Both the position numbers and the translations under genes were made by a program. From NCBI RefSeq assembly GCF_016888445.1, contig NZ_JAFEKF010000001.1:248001-312000 (forward strand): a stretch of 64,000 nt of DNA. The letters run 5' to 3'. Shown here piece by piece: positions 10,506 through 22,524 of the stretch. This DNA is from Marinomonas ostreistagni. Its GTDB lineage: Bacteria; Pseudomonadota; Gammaproteobacteria; Pseudomonadales; Marinomonadaceae. The notes under the pieces were generated by a model. It made no database searches. It saw only the letters and a program-made list of their open reading frames with translations, and was not told where the DNA came from. How positions within the stretch are numbered: the stretch's first letter is position 1; each line of letters starts with the position of its first letter.

Positions 10506-10534
10506 AATAAAAAGGGTGGCCTGAGCCACCCTTT
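10506..10534 (-). terminator. Terminator-like hairpin between leuS and lptE
   Basis: Ten-base-pair stem AAAGGGTGGC/GCCACCCTTT (10511-10520 with 10525-10534) and CTGA loop, read on the minus strand into TTTTTATT. The T run ends where the lptE ribosome site AAGGA begins. It probably attenuates read-through from leuS into lptE-holA. Confidence 0.75.
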
Positions 10535-10542
10535 GTCGTCAC

Positions 10543-12999
<2,457 letters not shown>

Positions 13000-13172
13000 T
13001 CATCCCGTTATAGGCGTTAAGTTTGTTTGGCGTCTCAATACGTAGTAAAACGTTAATGATGGAATCGCTGCGCTCGGCGGCTAAATTTCGCCAACAGAAA
13101 ATTGAAATATCCGCTATTTTATATAGATGGGGCGCACAATAGAAGGCGCATAATGATGGAGTTGTACATTCT

Positions 13173-13580
13173 ATGAAAAAAGATTCAGATCAAGACCTAG
13201 ATTTGGTCGAAGAAGCTAAGAAAACCTTAGTTGGTGCGAAGAACTGGTTCTTGGAAGATGTGGAGCTAGTGAAGGCGTATTGGCACGATAAGATGGGCTA
13301 CACCGAAGCATGGATCGATGCCAACTGGCACTTGGTGCAAGACGAAAGTGAAGAACTTGTCGAGGACTTAGATCGTCGGGAAGATGCTGCGCTGCTATGG
13401 CTGATCAACCACGCCAACAATAATCCAGTGCCCCTAGAGCAATGCTCTGTGGCAGGCAAAGAGGCGCAAGCTGGGCGCTACATTTGTATGGACTGTGGGC
13501 ACGAAAACACCCACCCAGGTGGCACCTTGGCCACCTGTGAGGTGTGTCATTACGGCTTGATGTACTATCAAGGCGAGTAG
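13173..13580 (+). CDS. Zinc-ribbon protein, YbeL-like (DUF1451)
   Basis: 135 residues, acidic and helical in the first 90. It ends in a zinc ribbon with two CxxC pairs (CMDCGHENTHPGG ... CEVCHYGLMYY). The length and layout match YbeL of E. coli, which is also next to leuS. Function unknown; the zinc ribbon is probably structural. It is divergent from leuS across a 182-bp gap and nearly touches the end of lnt (12 bp), with no clear terminator between the two convergent genes. Confidence 0.85.
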   Translation: MKKDSDQDLDLVEEAKKTLVGAKNWFLEDVELVKAYWHDKMGYTEAWIDANWHLVQDESEELVEDLDRREDAALLWLINHANNNPVPLEQCSVAGKEAQAGRYICMDCGHENTHPGGTLATCEVCHYGLMYYQGE

Positions 13581-13592
13581 TACAAATAGTGC

Positions 13593-15158
13593 TTAGGGTG
13601 TTTTAACTCTATGGCGGGCTTGCTGCGGTAAGCTCGCCAACATAGCCATCGCGGCTAAAAGTAACCAGAGCCCCAAGTTGCCATACAACACATACGGGGT
13701 ATTGCCTTGCATGCCTTTAACCTCAGCGTTTAGCACGGCTTGGGTGAATTGTGGCAAGCGTTGCTCAATCTCACCTCGCTCATTAATGATCGCGGTTACA
13801 CCATTATTGGTGGCGCGAATCATATAGCGACCTGACTCTTTAGCACGAAATTGCGCGATCTGAAGGTGCTGTAGGGGACCGATAGAGTCACCAAACCAAG
13901 CATCGTTGCTGATCGTGAGTAATACATCGCTGTCGCGGACCATACTGCGTACCAGTTCAGGGTAAACCACCTCATAGCAAATAAAAGGCGCGACGCTGAT
14001 TTCACCTGCCTGTAAAGTTGGCTGATTGGCAGGGCCTTTTTTGAACTGAGACATAGGCATGCCAAATAGGTCAAAAATAGGACCAAACCACTGTGCTAGT
14101 GGCACGTACTCACCAAACGGGACGAGCTTTTGCTTCTCGTACAAGCCAAAACCGTTGCCAAGTGCCCAGACGCCATTGAAGTACGCTTCACGGCGCGGGT
14201 CATAGACGGGCACACCCGTGATTAAGGTCGTCTCTTCGTCTGCAAGTTGCTCACCAAAGCGTTCAAAAAATGGTTTTACTTGATGTTGTAGATAAGTGAT
14301 AGCGGTCTCAGGCCAGATAACAATATCACTATCAAGGTTTTCAAGGGTTGCCTGCTGGTAAAAGCTAAGGGTTTGCTGGGCTGTTTCAGAGAGCCATTTT
14401 TGGTCTTGGGCGACATTGCCTTGCACCAAGGTGACACGTTGCGTCTCAGTCGGGCTGACAAACGATGGGGATATCATGGATAAGACCCCAGCGGCTAGCC
14501 AAAGTAATCCAGCGAAGCTGGCCCAACGATATTGGCGGCAGATGAGTGCTTGGGCCACAGCCACACCGCTTAGCAGACAAACAGCGCTAACAAACCAAAT
14601 GCCACCGATTGGAAGCCATTCAAACAGCCAGCTGGCTTCCACGATATAGCCCGGCAATAACCATGGAAAGCCAGTAAATAACCAGCTGCGCAGCCATTCG
14701 AACCCAAGTAGTGACGCGATAAACAAAAACGGCATGAACTTGATGGGCAAACGCTCGTTGAGGCGAAAAAATACGTAGCCAAATACGCCCCAGTAGAGTG
14801 ACGCGGCCAAGATCAAGCCAAAGGTAATAAGAGCGGCGATTACTAGGCCTACTTGGCCAAAGTTAGCCACACTGATGTAGACCCAAGAGACCCCTGCGCT
14901 AAATAAACCTAGGGCAAAGCTAACGGCGCAGGCAAAGGCTTGTTTACGGTCTTTTGCCAGCATTAGGCTTAAAAACAGATAACCAATGCCAACTAGATAG
15001 CTAGGCCAGAAATAGAACGGGGCAAAGCTTAACGTGCCGCAGGCACCGAGTAAAAAGAGGATGAGGTAATTAAGCTTGGGATGCTGCTGAGAAAAGCTCA
15101 GGAGGCGTAAGCGCCACCCCGTAACATCCGCTGTGAAAGAGGTGGCGTTTTGATTCAT
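13593..15158 (-). CDS. lnt: Apolipoprotein N-acyltransferase
   Basis: 521 residues from the ATG at 15158, one base after the ybeX stop. An in-frame start at 15209 lies inside ybeX and would add a non-family extension. Several N-terminal membrane helices (about 20-220) are followed by a periplasmic nitrilase-like domain. The three catalytic residues are recognisable: Glu in WPETAITYL, Lys in YEKQKLVPFGEYVP, Cys in APFICYEVVYP. Lnt adds the third acyl chain to lipoproteins in the inner membrane. It is the last gene of the miaB-ybeZ-ybeY-ybeX-lnt series. Confidence 0.95.
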   Translation of the reverse strand: MNQNATSFTADVTGWRLRLLSFSQQHPKLNYLILFLLGACGTLSFAPFYFWPSYLVGIGYLFLSLMLAKDRKQAFACAVSFALGLFSAGVSWVYISVANFGQVGLVIAALITFGLILAASLYWGVFGYVFFRLNERLPIKFMPFLFIASLLGFEWLRSWLFTGFPWLLPGYIVEASWLFEWLPIGGIWFVSAVCLLSGVAVAQALICRQYRWASFAGLLWLAAGVLSMISPSFVSPTETQRVTLVQGNVAQDQKWLSETAQQTLSFYQQATLENLDSDIVIWPETAITYLQHQVKPFFERFGEQLADEETTLITGVPVYDPRREAYFNGVWALGNGFGLYEKQKLVPFGEYVPLAQWFGPIFDLFGMPMSQFKKGPANQPTLQAGEISVAPFICYEVVYPELVRSMVRDSDVLLTISNDAWFGDSIGPLQHLQIAQFRAKESGRYMIRATNNGVTAIINERGEIEQRLPQFTQAVLNAEVKGMQGNTPYVLYGNLGLWLLLAAMAMLASLPQQARHRVKTP

Positions 15159-15159
15159 A

Positions 15160-16026
15160 TTATAAAATTGAGTCTTCTTTAACTTTGCTGACTTGCAGTG
15201 TTTTGACACGGCGACCGTCTGACTTCACGACATTGAAGTGGAAGTTTTCAAAGGTGATCTCTTCACCGCGGGTTGGTACATGGCCAAACTGCTGCACGAT
15301 AATACCACCAATGGTGTCGAATTCTTCTTCGCTAATATGAGCATCAAAGAACTCATTGAAGTCTTCTACAGACACTAGCGCAGGTACTGAGAAAATCCCT
15401 TCTTTGTCTGTTGCTTGAATGTCTTCGTTTTCTAGGCGGTCAGTTTCGTCTTCGATTTCGCCTACGATCTGCTCCAGCACATCTTCGATGGTGACCAGAC
15501 CGGACACACTGCCGTACTCGTCTAGTACTATCGCCATATGGTAGCGCTTGGTACGAAATTCATTAAGCAGTACATTAAGGCGTTTTGATTCTGGGATAAA
15601 GTTTGCAGGACGTAAGCGATCTAGAATGTCATCAAGAGTGATGTCACCGTCTTTGAATAGCAAAGGAAGTAGATCTTTGGCCAGCAGTACCCCTAAAATT
15701 TCATCCGAGTCTTCGCCCACGACAGGAAAACGTGAATGGGACGAATCAATGACTTTACGGATAGAGGTTTTAGGGTCGTCTTCGGATTTGATGACAATCA
15801 TCTGTGACGGCGGGATCATGATGTCACGGGCTTGTACTTCGGACACTTCTAGAGCGCCCTCAACAATGGTGTAGGCATCACGGTCAATTACTTCAGACTT
15901 TACGGCTGTCTGTAGCAACTCAATGATGTCTCCACGGTTACGCGGCTCGTCATGAAAGGCTTGCGCTAAACGTTCAAACCAAGATTTCTGTTGATCGTTA
16001 GAACTTCCCGATCGGTCTTCGCTCAT
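15160..16026 (-). CDS. ybeX: CorC/YbeX family CBS-domain protein
   Basis: 288 residues from the ATG at 16026 (MSEDRSGSSND), which aligns with E. coli CorC. A GTG at 16041, overlapping the ybeY stop as GTGA, would add five residues and is a real alternative. The tandem CBS pair (about 65-195; HSRFPVVGEDSDE, YGSVSGLVTIEDVLE) and the C-terminal CorC/HlyC domain are present. It has been linked to Mg2+/Co2+ efflux and ribosome homeostasis. No membrane segments. It lies between ybeY and lnt in a tightly packed operon. Confidence 0.93.
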   Translation of the reverse strand: MSEDRSGSSNDQQKSWFERLAQAFHDEPRNRGDIIELLQTAVKSEVIDRDAYTIVEGALEVSEVQARDIMIPPSQMIVIKSEDDPKTSIRKVIDSSHSRFPVVGEDSDEILGVLLAKDLLPLLFKDGDITLDDILDRLRPANFIPESKRLNVLLNEFRTKRYHMAIVLDEYGSVSGLVTIEDVLEQIVGEIEDETDRLENEDIQATDKEGIFSVPALVSVEDFNEFFDAHISEEEFDTIGGIIVQQFGHVPTRGEEITFENFHFNVVKSDGRRVKTLQVSKVKEDSIL

Positions 16027-16037
16027 AGTAGTGAAAC

Positions 16038-16499
16038 TCACTCGTTTACAATATAGGGGTCAGGAATCGACAAAGAAGCTAGGATGTGTGTTTCCAATGC
16101 TTCCATTTCCTCTGCTTCATCATCCTTTATATGATCATAGCCGCGCAAATGCAACACGCCATGTACGACCATATGAGCCCAGTGGTGCAGAAGGGGCTTT
16201 TGTTGCTCAAGTGCTTCGCGCTCGACCACTTGACGGCAAATCACCAAATCTCCTAATAGCGGTAGCTCAATTCCTTCAGGTACCTCAAAAGGGAAGGACA
16301 ACACATTCGTTGGTTTGTCTTTACCGCGATACTCATGATTGAGCGTTTGGCTTTCGTCTTCGTCAACGATGCGGATGGTGATTTCAAACTCTTCGCCTTG
16401 CGGCAACGCAGCAAATGCCCACGCGTGAAGCTCAGCCTCACTAGGTAAGTCAGCTTGCTCTTCACAAGCAAGCTGGAGGTCTAGATACAGTTCACTCAC
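16038..16499 (-). CDS. ybeY: Endoribonuclease YbeY
   Basis: 153 residues. The metal-binding signature H-x3-H-x5-H is seen as [11 protein letters not shown] with His113, His117 and His123. YbeY is a metal-dependent RNase involved in 16S rRNA 3'-end maturation and ribosome quality control. It is separated from the upstream phoH-like gene by 2 bp and overlaps or abuts ybeX, consistent with translational coupling. Confidence 0.96.
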   Translation of the reverse strand: MSELYLDLQLACEEQADLPSEAELHAWAFAALPQGEEFEITIRIVDEDESQTLNHEYRGKDKPTNVLSFPFEVPEGIELPLLGDLVICRQVVEREALEQQKPLLHHWAHMVVHGVLHLRGYDHIKDDEAEEMEALETHILASLSIPDPYIVNE

Positions 16500-16501
16500 C
16501 G

Positions 16502-17554
16502 TTAGTTACCTTGATCTGCTTGCTGGGCTTGTTCGCGCTCAGCTTTGCGTTGTGCTTCTTTCTCTTTGCGCTCGGCTTCTGCTTCTTCATCATACTTGTC
16601 GTATGCTTCTACGATGCGTTGCACCAATGGGTGGCGAACCACGTCAGAGGCTGAGAAGTTAGTAATGCTGATACCATTTACGCCATTTAAAACGTGTAGG
16701 GCATGCGCCAAACCAGAGTTGGTGCCGCGTGGTAAGTCGACCTGGGTGCGGTCACCGGTGATCACTGCAGTAGAGCCAAAGCCGATACGCGTCAAAAACA
16801 TTTTCATCTGTTCGCGGGTGGTGTTCTGACTTTCATCCAGAATGATGAAAGAGTTATTCAGTGTACGACCACGCATAAAGGCTAGCGGTGCGATTTCGAT
16901 GACGTTTTTCTCGATCAGCTTATCGACTAACTCAAAGCCCAGCATTTCATACAAAGCATCGTATAGCGGACGTAAGTATGGGTCGATTTTTTGCGATAAG
17001 TCCCCTGGTAAGAAGCCCAGTTTTTCACCGGCTTCCACGGCTGGACGTACCAACATGATACGCTCGACTTTGTCCGCTTCTAAAGCTTCGACCGCACAAG
17101 CCACCGCAAGGTAGGTTTTACCCGTACCGGCAGGCCCGATACCAAAGTTAATGTCGTGCTGGCGAACCTTTTGCACGTAACTTTGTTGGTTTTGGCCTTT
17201 AGGCTTGATAAAAGCCTTACGGGTTTTAATCACCACTTGGCCACGCTCTTCTTTACCTTTTGACAGCGCTTCGATCGCTGACTCTTGCAGGTATAGGTGG
17301 ATCGCTTCTTTAGTGATTTCTTTTTGCGCTAGGGCTTCACGATAAATGCTCTCGAGTAGCGTTTTCGTTGCAGCGACACGCTCGCTGTCTTCACCGGTGA
17401 TTTCAAACAGTTCACCACGGTGGGAAATCGATAAGTTTAAGCGTTGCTCGATTTGTTTTAAATGTTCATCGAATTGACCGCAAAGGGCGGCCAATGCTGG
17501 AGCCTCAGCAGGCTCCAGACGAATTTGTTGGGATATTGCGGATTGTTTGTCCAA
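16502..17554 (-). CDS. ybeZ: PhoH-like ATPase YbeZ
   Basis: 350 residues. A short KH-like N-terminal region is followed by the PhoH ATPase with Walker A GPAGTGKT (140-147) and Walker [11 protein letters not shown]. The C-terminal tail is highly charged. YbeZ is a predicted RNA helicase/ATPase that interacts with YbeY in rRNA processing. It is 8 bp downstream of miaB and 2 bp upstream of ybeY. Confidence 0.95.
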   Translation of the reverse strand: MDKQSAISQQIRLEPAEAPALAALCGQFDEHLKQIEQRLNLSISHRGELFEITGEDSERVAATKTLLESIYREALAQKEITKEAIHLYLQESAIEALSKGKEERGQVVIKTRKAFIKPKGQNQQSYVQKVRQHDINFGIGPAGTGKTYLAVACAVEALEADKVERIMLVRPAVEAGEKLGFLPGDLSQKIDPYLRPLYDALYEMLGFELVDKLIEKNVIEIAPLAFMRGRTLNNSFIILDESQNTTREQMKMFLTRIGFGSTAVITGDRTQVDLPRGTNSGLAHALHVLNGVNGISITNFSASDVVRHPLVQRIVEAYDKYDEEAEAERKEKEAQRKAEREQAQQADQGN

Positions 17555-17562
17555 GATAGACC

Positions 17563-18921
17563 TTATTTAGTTAATTCGAAATCTGCATCAAGTTCAGAGC
17601 CAACGAACTCACCAAGTAGAGAGTTAGAGTAGGCGTCTGTGATGACCACGTCGGCAAATTTACCGATCAGGCGTGGGTCATCCGCTCTGAAGTTAACGAT
17701 GCGGTTGTTTTCTGTACGGCCTTGAAGCTGGCCTGGATCACGTGGCGAGTAGCCGCTGACCAAAATGCGCTCAATATTGCCGACCATACTTAGGCTAATG
17801 TCGAAGGCTTGTTGGCTAATACGGCGTTGCAAAATGGCCAAGCGCTGTTTCTTCACGTCTTCAGGTGTTTCGTCTTCTAAGTTAGACGCTGGCGTACCAG
17901 GGCGTTGGCTGTAGACAAAGCTAAACGAGTGATCGAAGCCAATTTCTTGAATCAGATTCATTGTATCAACGAAGTCCTCATCGGTTTCACCAGGGAAGCC
18001 AATGATGAAATCAGACGACAAGCTGATACCAGGGCGCGCTTCTTTAATCTGATTGATCTTATCAATGTAGAACTGACGCCCGTGACCACGCTTCATACCG
18101 GCTAATACGGCATCTGAACCGCTCTGCACCGGTAAATGTAGGTGGCTGACAAGCTTCGGCTCGGTGCGGAACGCTTCGATTAGGCTGTCGGTAAACTCAA
18201 CTGGGTGCGACGTGGTAAAGCGGATGCGCTCAATGCCCGGAATACGAGCTGTAGCGTGAATAACATCTGCCAAATCCATTTCGTCGCCTTCGGCATTTTC
18301 ACCACGGTAAGCGTTAACGTTTTGGCCCAGTAGATGAATTTCGCGCACACCCTGATCGGCCAGTTGTGACACTTCTTTCATGATGTCTTCAAAGTGACGG
18401 CTGACTTCTTCGCCGCGTGTGTAAGGCACAACACAGAAGGTACAGTATTTGCTGCAACCTTCCATAACCGATACAAACGCTTCAGCGCCTTCGACACGAG
18501 GGGCCGGTAGATGGTCGAACTTCTCAATTTCTGGGAAAGTGACATCTGTGATCGGAATCGAATTGTTCGCTGCATTGACCATCTCTGGTAGCTTATGCAG
18601 TGTTTGAGGTCCAAAGATCATGTCTACGTGCTTGGCACGTTTGCGGATGCTGTCACCTTCTTGAGACGCCACGCAGCCACCCACACCGATTTTAAGATTA
18701 GGGTTTTTCTCTTTCAGCTTTTTCCAACGGCCAAGCTGATGGTATACCTTGTCTTGCGCTTTTTCACGAATCGAGCAAGTATTTAACAGTAGGACGTCCG
18801 CTTCCTCTGCGTTGTCGGTTAGCTCCATTTCGTGAGATTCGCCCAATAGGTCTGCCATGCGTGATGAATCGTATTCGTTCATCTGACAGCCGTGTGTTTG
18901 GATAAAGAGTTTTTTCGCCAT
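17563..18921 (-). CDS. miaB: tRNA-2-methylthio-N6-dimethylallyladenosine synthase MiaB
   Basis: 452 residues. The N-terminal UPF0004 domain binds one Fe-S cluster through Cys12, Cys49 and Cys83. The radical-SAM CxxxCxxC is Cys156, Cys160, Cys163 (GCSKYCTFC), and a TRAM domain ends the protein. MiaB methylthiolates i6A37 of tRNAs, acting on the product of MiaA, which is encoded at 47.7 kb in this window. First gene of the minus-strand operon down to lnt. Confidence 0.97.
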   Translation of the reverse strand: MAKKLFIQTHGCQMNEYDSSRMADLLGESHEMELTDNAEEADVLLLNTCSIREKAQDKVYHQLGRWKKLKEKNPNLKIGVGGCVASQEGDSIRKRAKHVDMIFGPQTLHKLPEMVNAANNSIPITDVTFPEIEKFDHLPAPRVEGAEAFVSVMEGCSKYCTFCVVPYTRGEEVSRHFEDIMKEVSQLADQGVREIHLLGQNVNAYRGENAEGDEMDLADVIHATARIPGIERIRFTTSHPVEFTDSLIEAFRTEPKLVSHLHLPVQSGSDAVLAGMKRGHGRQFYIDKINQIKEARPGISLSSDFIIGFPGETDEDFVDTMNLIQEIGFDHSFSFVYSQRPGTPASNLEDETPEDVKKQRLAILQRRISQQAFDISLSMVGNIERILVSGYSPRDPGQLQGRTENNRIVNFRADDPRLIGKFADVVITDAYSNSLLGEFVGSELDADFELTK

Positions 18922-19092
18922 GTAAACAGTAAACCTAATAATTTGTGCGTCGTGTGACTTTGGCGCACATTATATTGAGGTTTTGGTCTGATTCCCATAG
19001 GGTGTGAGGATACGTCTGTACGATTTTCTTGGGCAGGTCGCTTTTATGCGAACGGAACTCTTTGAAATTCTGGTCATTTAGGGAACAAATAC

Positions 19093-19800
19093 GTGTTTAA
19101 TAACCCCATAAAGTGCTTCAAATCTCCATTTTTTATTTGTTTGTTAGGTGTTTCGCCAAGCTTGATGGCTGAAACAGAGTTGCCTAACTTCGAGCTCGGC
19201 ATCGGCGGTGGCATTGCCAAAGACATACCGATGTTTAATTTGGACCTCACCATCAATATGCCATTTACTCAAGTTTTCACTGGGCAGCTAAATTTGGACA
19301 GTGAATACGTGTTTAACGATCCGGATTACGAAGATTATGCTATGTCAGAATTCAACGGCATTGGCTTTTACCGTATGTCTTCTGGGCGCGTCGGAGGTGG
19401 TGTCGGGGTATTAGAAAAGAAAGCTCGAGATGATGAGTTTGATACTGAGCGTACAGCGGTCATGCATCTATTAGGTGCGTACTACTTCCAAGACGTCACC
19501 CTTGATGCAAATTACCAACTGTATGAAGACGAGTTTGATGGCGTACGCACACTACGCGCTGGTGCCATTTGGTATCCAGACACCGAGCGCAGTCTGGCGG
19601 TGTATCACGAACGCTATGATGACAGTCACGGCTGGCGCATAGAGGGTAACATCCAGCCTGAAAAGTACGATCAGAAATTAGCCTTTGGGGCAGTGATAAG
19701 TGACCGCGAAGATTTGTCGTTCCCTTATGTAGGCCTTGAAGTCACCTATTTCTTTGATCGAGTGTATTCACTTAAACAGCGCGATCGTGCCTTTCACTAG
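19093..19800 (+). CDS. Unrecognised secreted, probable outer-membrane beta-barrel protein
   Basis: 235 residues from a GTG at 19093 (AGGGAAC about 8 bp upstream). The N-terminus is a Sec-type signal peptide with cleavage probably after LMA (about residue 25). The rest shows alternating polar and aromatic strands, Gly-rich turns (GIGGGIAK, GGGVGV) and many Asp/Glu/Tyr residues. The strand near the end contains GLEVTYFF, as in small outer-membrane barrels. I do not recognise a family. The gene overlaps the convergent EVE gene by 4 bp. A role in the outer membrane is inference from the pattern. Confidence 0.6.
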   Translation: MFNNPIKCFKSPFFICLLGVSPSLMAETELPNFELGIGGGIAKDIPMFNLDLTINMPFTQVFTGQLNLDSEYVFNDPDYEDYAMSEFNGIGFYRMSSGRVGGGVGVLEKKARDDEFDTERTAVMHLLGAYYFQDVTLDANYQLYEDEFDGVRTLRAGAIWYPDTERSLAVYHERYDDSHGWRIEGNIQPEKYDQKLAFGAVISDREDLSFPYVGLEVTYFFDRVYSLKQRDRAFH

Positions 19801-20261
19801 AGATCGCGAGTTTGTCGCACTAAGGGTTCTAACACCTGCCAATAGGGCGGCTTGACGGGCATAACGCTCAGACGGCTTCGAGTGATTAGCTCGAAGTCAG
19901 CCATTGTGGGTAAAGACTTCAAATAGCGCAGACTAATGGTGTCTTGACACATAGACTCGAAGGTCAGCTCTACTTGATCCCAGCGCGGTTTGTTGGCGCT
20001 GGATTTAGCATCGTAATAGGGGCTTTCAGGGTTATAGCAACTCGGATCAGGGTGCGCGGTTTTTGAGACGGTTGCTGTGCCCACGATGCCAGGTGTTTTA
20101 CAGCTGGAATGATAAAACAGCACCAAGTCTCCTAGCGCCATCTCGCGCATGTAATTGCGCGCTTGAAAATTGCGCACGCCATCCCAGTTTTCCCTACCTT
20201 TACGGTAAAGGTCCTGAATAGAAAATTCATCAGGCTCGGATTTCATTAACCAAACGTTCAT
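19797..20261 (-). CDS. EVE domain protein
   Basis: 154 residues covering one EVE domain, related to PUA. It begins MNVWLMKSEPDEFSI and contains GVRNFQARNYMREM, LVLFYHSSC and PGIVGTATVSK, all typical of the bacterial thymocyte-nuclear-protein-1-like group. EVE domains recognise modified bases in DNA or RNA; no partner nuclease or modification gene is adjacent here. Single gene, convergent with the outer-membrane-like gene. Confidence 0.9.
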   Translation of the reverse strand: MNVWLMKSEPDEFSIQDLYRKGRENWDGVRNFQARNYMREMALGDLVLFYHSSCKTPGIVGTATVSKTAHPDPSCYNPESPYYDAKSSANKPRWDQVELTFESMCQDTISLRYLKSLPTMADFELITRSRLSVMPVKPPYWQVLEPLVRQTRDL

Positions 20262-20378
20262 TTGTAAAGCCTTGTTACGTGTGTGGTTTCAGAAAGATAC
20301 ATTGATTTTGTTCATTAGTCTTAGGATTGTATCTACAATTATGGTCATCAAGCGACAACAGTTGCAAACGGATCGTAA

Positions 20379-21485
20379 GTGGGAAAAGGTATGGGGCAAT
20401 TTGCTTGTAAAGATTTCTCGGCCTTAGATAAGGAGCTCAAGGATGACTTGCTTGAGTGCTATCTAGAGGCGCAATTAGAAATTGAAACCATCGTCAATGA
20501 TATCGAGGCAACCGGCTTTTCTCATGAGAAGCTGGATACGTTGTTTCGCTCGCTACATAGCATGAAAGGCAATTGCTCAGTTTGCTTTCTTGATCCGCTA
20601 GTGGATGCTTTGCACCGCTTAGAGGAAATTGTCGATGGCATGCGCGGCGGTTACATCGCTTACGACTCCATTTTAGGTGCATTGATCAATACGGTATTGG
20701 ATCATGTCTTAACCTTGTTGCGTCAGTTGCATCAGTTTCATGGTGCGGATACGGCGTTGCTCAATATGCTCCAAGCAGGGCTTGATCAAGTCTACGCTTT
20801 AGAAGAGCACGATCTTCGTTTGCAAGCGGCTGAGGCTCTCTTGGCTGCCTTGCACAATGAACCTGAAGAGCCATCTACTAAACAAGATGATCTGGTAGTG
20901 CGTGTCGAGTATACGCCCATGCAAGAAACAGATATCGAGCAATTTCGTCATTTTAGCTATCGTTTAAATAAGCTTTTAGGTTACTCACCTGAGCGCGGCG
21001 AGCGCATTTTAAAACTGTGCCAGATCATTAACCGTGAGTGCGCAGATCCGACCGATCGTGCGCAATTATCAGCCGCGGCTTATATGCACAATATGGGGCT
21101 GGCCATGACATTAAAGTGTGGCGATGATGAAGCGGCGAAGCACAAAGCAGAGCTTAATCACCCTATGGTCGGTGCTCAGTTACTGAGTAAGCATGACGGT
21201 TGGGATCAGGCTTCAGATATCGTGATTTCCTACAAAGAGCGCTTTGATGGTACTGGTTACCCTGAAGGTTTGGTCGGTGGCATGATTCCGCAAGGGGCAT
21301 TTGTATTGGCCATGGCGGTGCGCTTCATTGATGTGGTGTGGGGTAAGTCGGGTGACGAGTACAAGAAGAGTGCTATGCGCGCGATCCAAAAAGTCAACGC
21401 CGAAAGTGGTAAAGGCATTCCGCCGCATCTGGTGGATGCGTTTAACCGAGCAGTGCGCAAATTGCTGGTGGCGAAGCAGCGATAA
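20379..21485 (+). CDS. HPt domain fused to a degenerate HD-GYP domain
   Basis: 368 residues from GTG 20379; an ATG at 20391 is also possible. Residues about 15-110 form a histidine phosphotransfer domain with the phospho-acceptor His60 in SLHSMKGN. Residues about 185-365 look like HD-GYP, but key metal ligands are altered. HD is His237-Asn238 (YMHNMGLA), and the usual HHE before DGxGYP is Tyr285-Lys286-Glu287. The GYP motif (DGTGYP, 290-295) and His261 remain. The output domain is therefore probably not an active c-di-GMP phosphodiesterase and may act as a binding module. No sensor kinase is adjacent. Confidence 0.82.
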   Translation: MGKGMGQFACKDFSALDKELKDDLLECYLEAQLEIETIVNDIEATGFSHEKLDTLFRSLHSMKGNCSVCFLDPLVDALHRLEEIVDGMRGGYIAYDSILGALINTVLDHVLTLLRQLHQFHGADTALLNMLQAGLDQVYALEEHDLRLQAAEALLAALHNEPEEPSTKQDDLVVRVEYTPMQETDIEQFRHFSYRLNKLLGYSPERGERILKLCQIINRECADPTDRAQLSAAAYMHNMGLAMTLKCGDDEAAKHKAELNHPMVGAQLLSKHDGWDQASDIVISYKERFDGTGYPEGLVGGMIPQGAFVLAMAVRFIDVVWGKSGDEYKKSAMRAIQKVNAESGKGIPPHLVDAFNRAVRKLLVAKQR

Positions 21486-21529
21486 CGGTATCGTAGACGC
21501 ACCTTAACCAAGATATTTTGTGCGTTGCT

Positions 21530-22474
21530 TTGAAACTACCGCTTGTTTACCACCCGCATTACAGTATTCCCTTTCCTGAGCGTCATCGCTTTCCGATGCC
21601 CAAGTTTCGCCTACTGGCGGAGCATCTAACCGAGCTTGGGATGTTAACGTCCGCTAACTGTTACACCCCCAAGCCTTTGTCACTGACGACTTTAATGCAG
21701 GCCCATGAGCCTGATTATGTGCAGCGCTTTATCCGTGACCAATTAACCCAAGCAGAGCAAAAAGCCATTGGTTTGCCGTGGAGTGAGTGGCTGGTAGAGC
21801 GAACCCTTAGAGCCGTATCGGGCACCTTGCTAACAGCGGACTTAGCCCTTGAACATGGGCTTGCCTGTCACTTAGCGGGTGGAACGCATCATGCTTTCCC
21901 TGAACGTGGTAGTGGCTTTTGTATATTTAACGATCTTGCGGTCACAGCACTGGCGCTGATTAATAAAGGGCAAGCCAACAAGGTAATGATCTTTGATTGT
22001 GATGTGCATCAGGGGGATGGTACCGCGGCGTTTTTTACCAATCAGCCTAATGTGATAGCGGTATCTATGCATTGCGAAGAGAACTTTCCGTTGACCAAGC
22101 AGCCTGGCGGTATCGATATTGCTGTGCCCAAGGGGGCAGGGGACAATGAGTATATGACGATATTACAAGCGCATTTGCCAAGCTTACTGGCTCAACATCA
22201 GCCAGATATTGTACTTTACGATGCGGGCGTTGATGTGCATCGCGATGACCGTTTAGGACATGTTCAGTTAACCGATGCTGGTATTTTTGCACGGGACCAA
22301 TACGTGATGGAGACCGTACTAGATGCTGGCATTCCCTTAGCGGGAGTGATCGGCGGTGGCTATGACCATGTGCATGAAGTCGTGGCTAAACGCCACAGTA
22401 TGCTTCATCAAGCAGCGCATAAAGTCTGGCAGCAACGCTATGAGGGCGGCCAAATAGTTACAAAAAAGACCTAG
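21530..22474 (+). CDS. Histone-deacetylase-like amidohydrolase
   Basis: 314 residues if it starts at TTG 21530 (MKLPLVYHPHYSIPFP); TTG 21518 would add four. An in-frame stop at 21494 leaves no ATG or GTG option before conserved sequence. The zinc deacetylase motifs are present: AGGTHHAFPERGSGFCIFND, FDCDVHQGDGT, YDAGVDVHRDDRLG and GGGYDH. The family removes acetyl groups from lysine or small amines. Substrate unknown. Same strand as the HPt/HD-GYP gene, 44 bp downstream. Confidence 0.92.
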   Translation: MKLPLVYHPHYSIPFPERHRFPMPKFRLLAEHLTELGMLTSANCYTPKPLSLTTLMQAHEPDYVQRFIRDQLTQAEQKAIGLPWSEWLVERTLRAVSGTLLTADLALEHGLACHLAGGTHHAFPERGSGFCIFNDLAVTALALINKGQANKVMIFDCDVHQGDGTAAFFTNQPNVIAVSMHCEENFPLTKQPGGIDIAVPKGAGDNEYMTILQAHLPSLLAQHQPDIVLYDAGVDVHRDDRLGHVQLTDAGIFARDQYVMETVLDAGIPLAGVIGGGYDHVHEVVAKRHSMLHQAAHKVWQQRYEGGQIVTKKT

Positions 22475-22524
22475 ACGTGATCGCCGAGATGGTTAAGATA
22501 AAAGCTAAAGAGTGAGGTGTCAGC

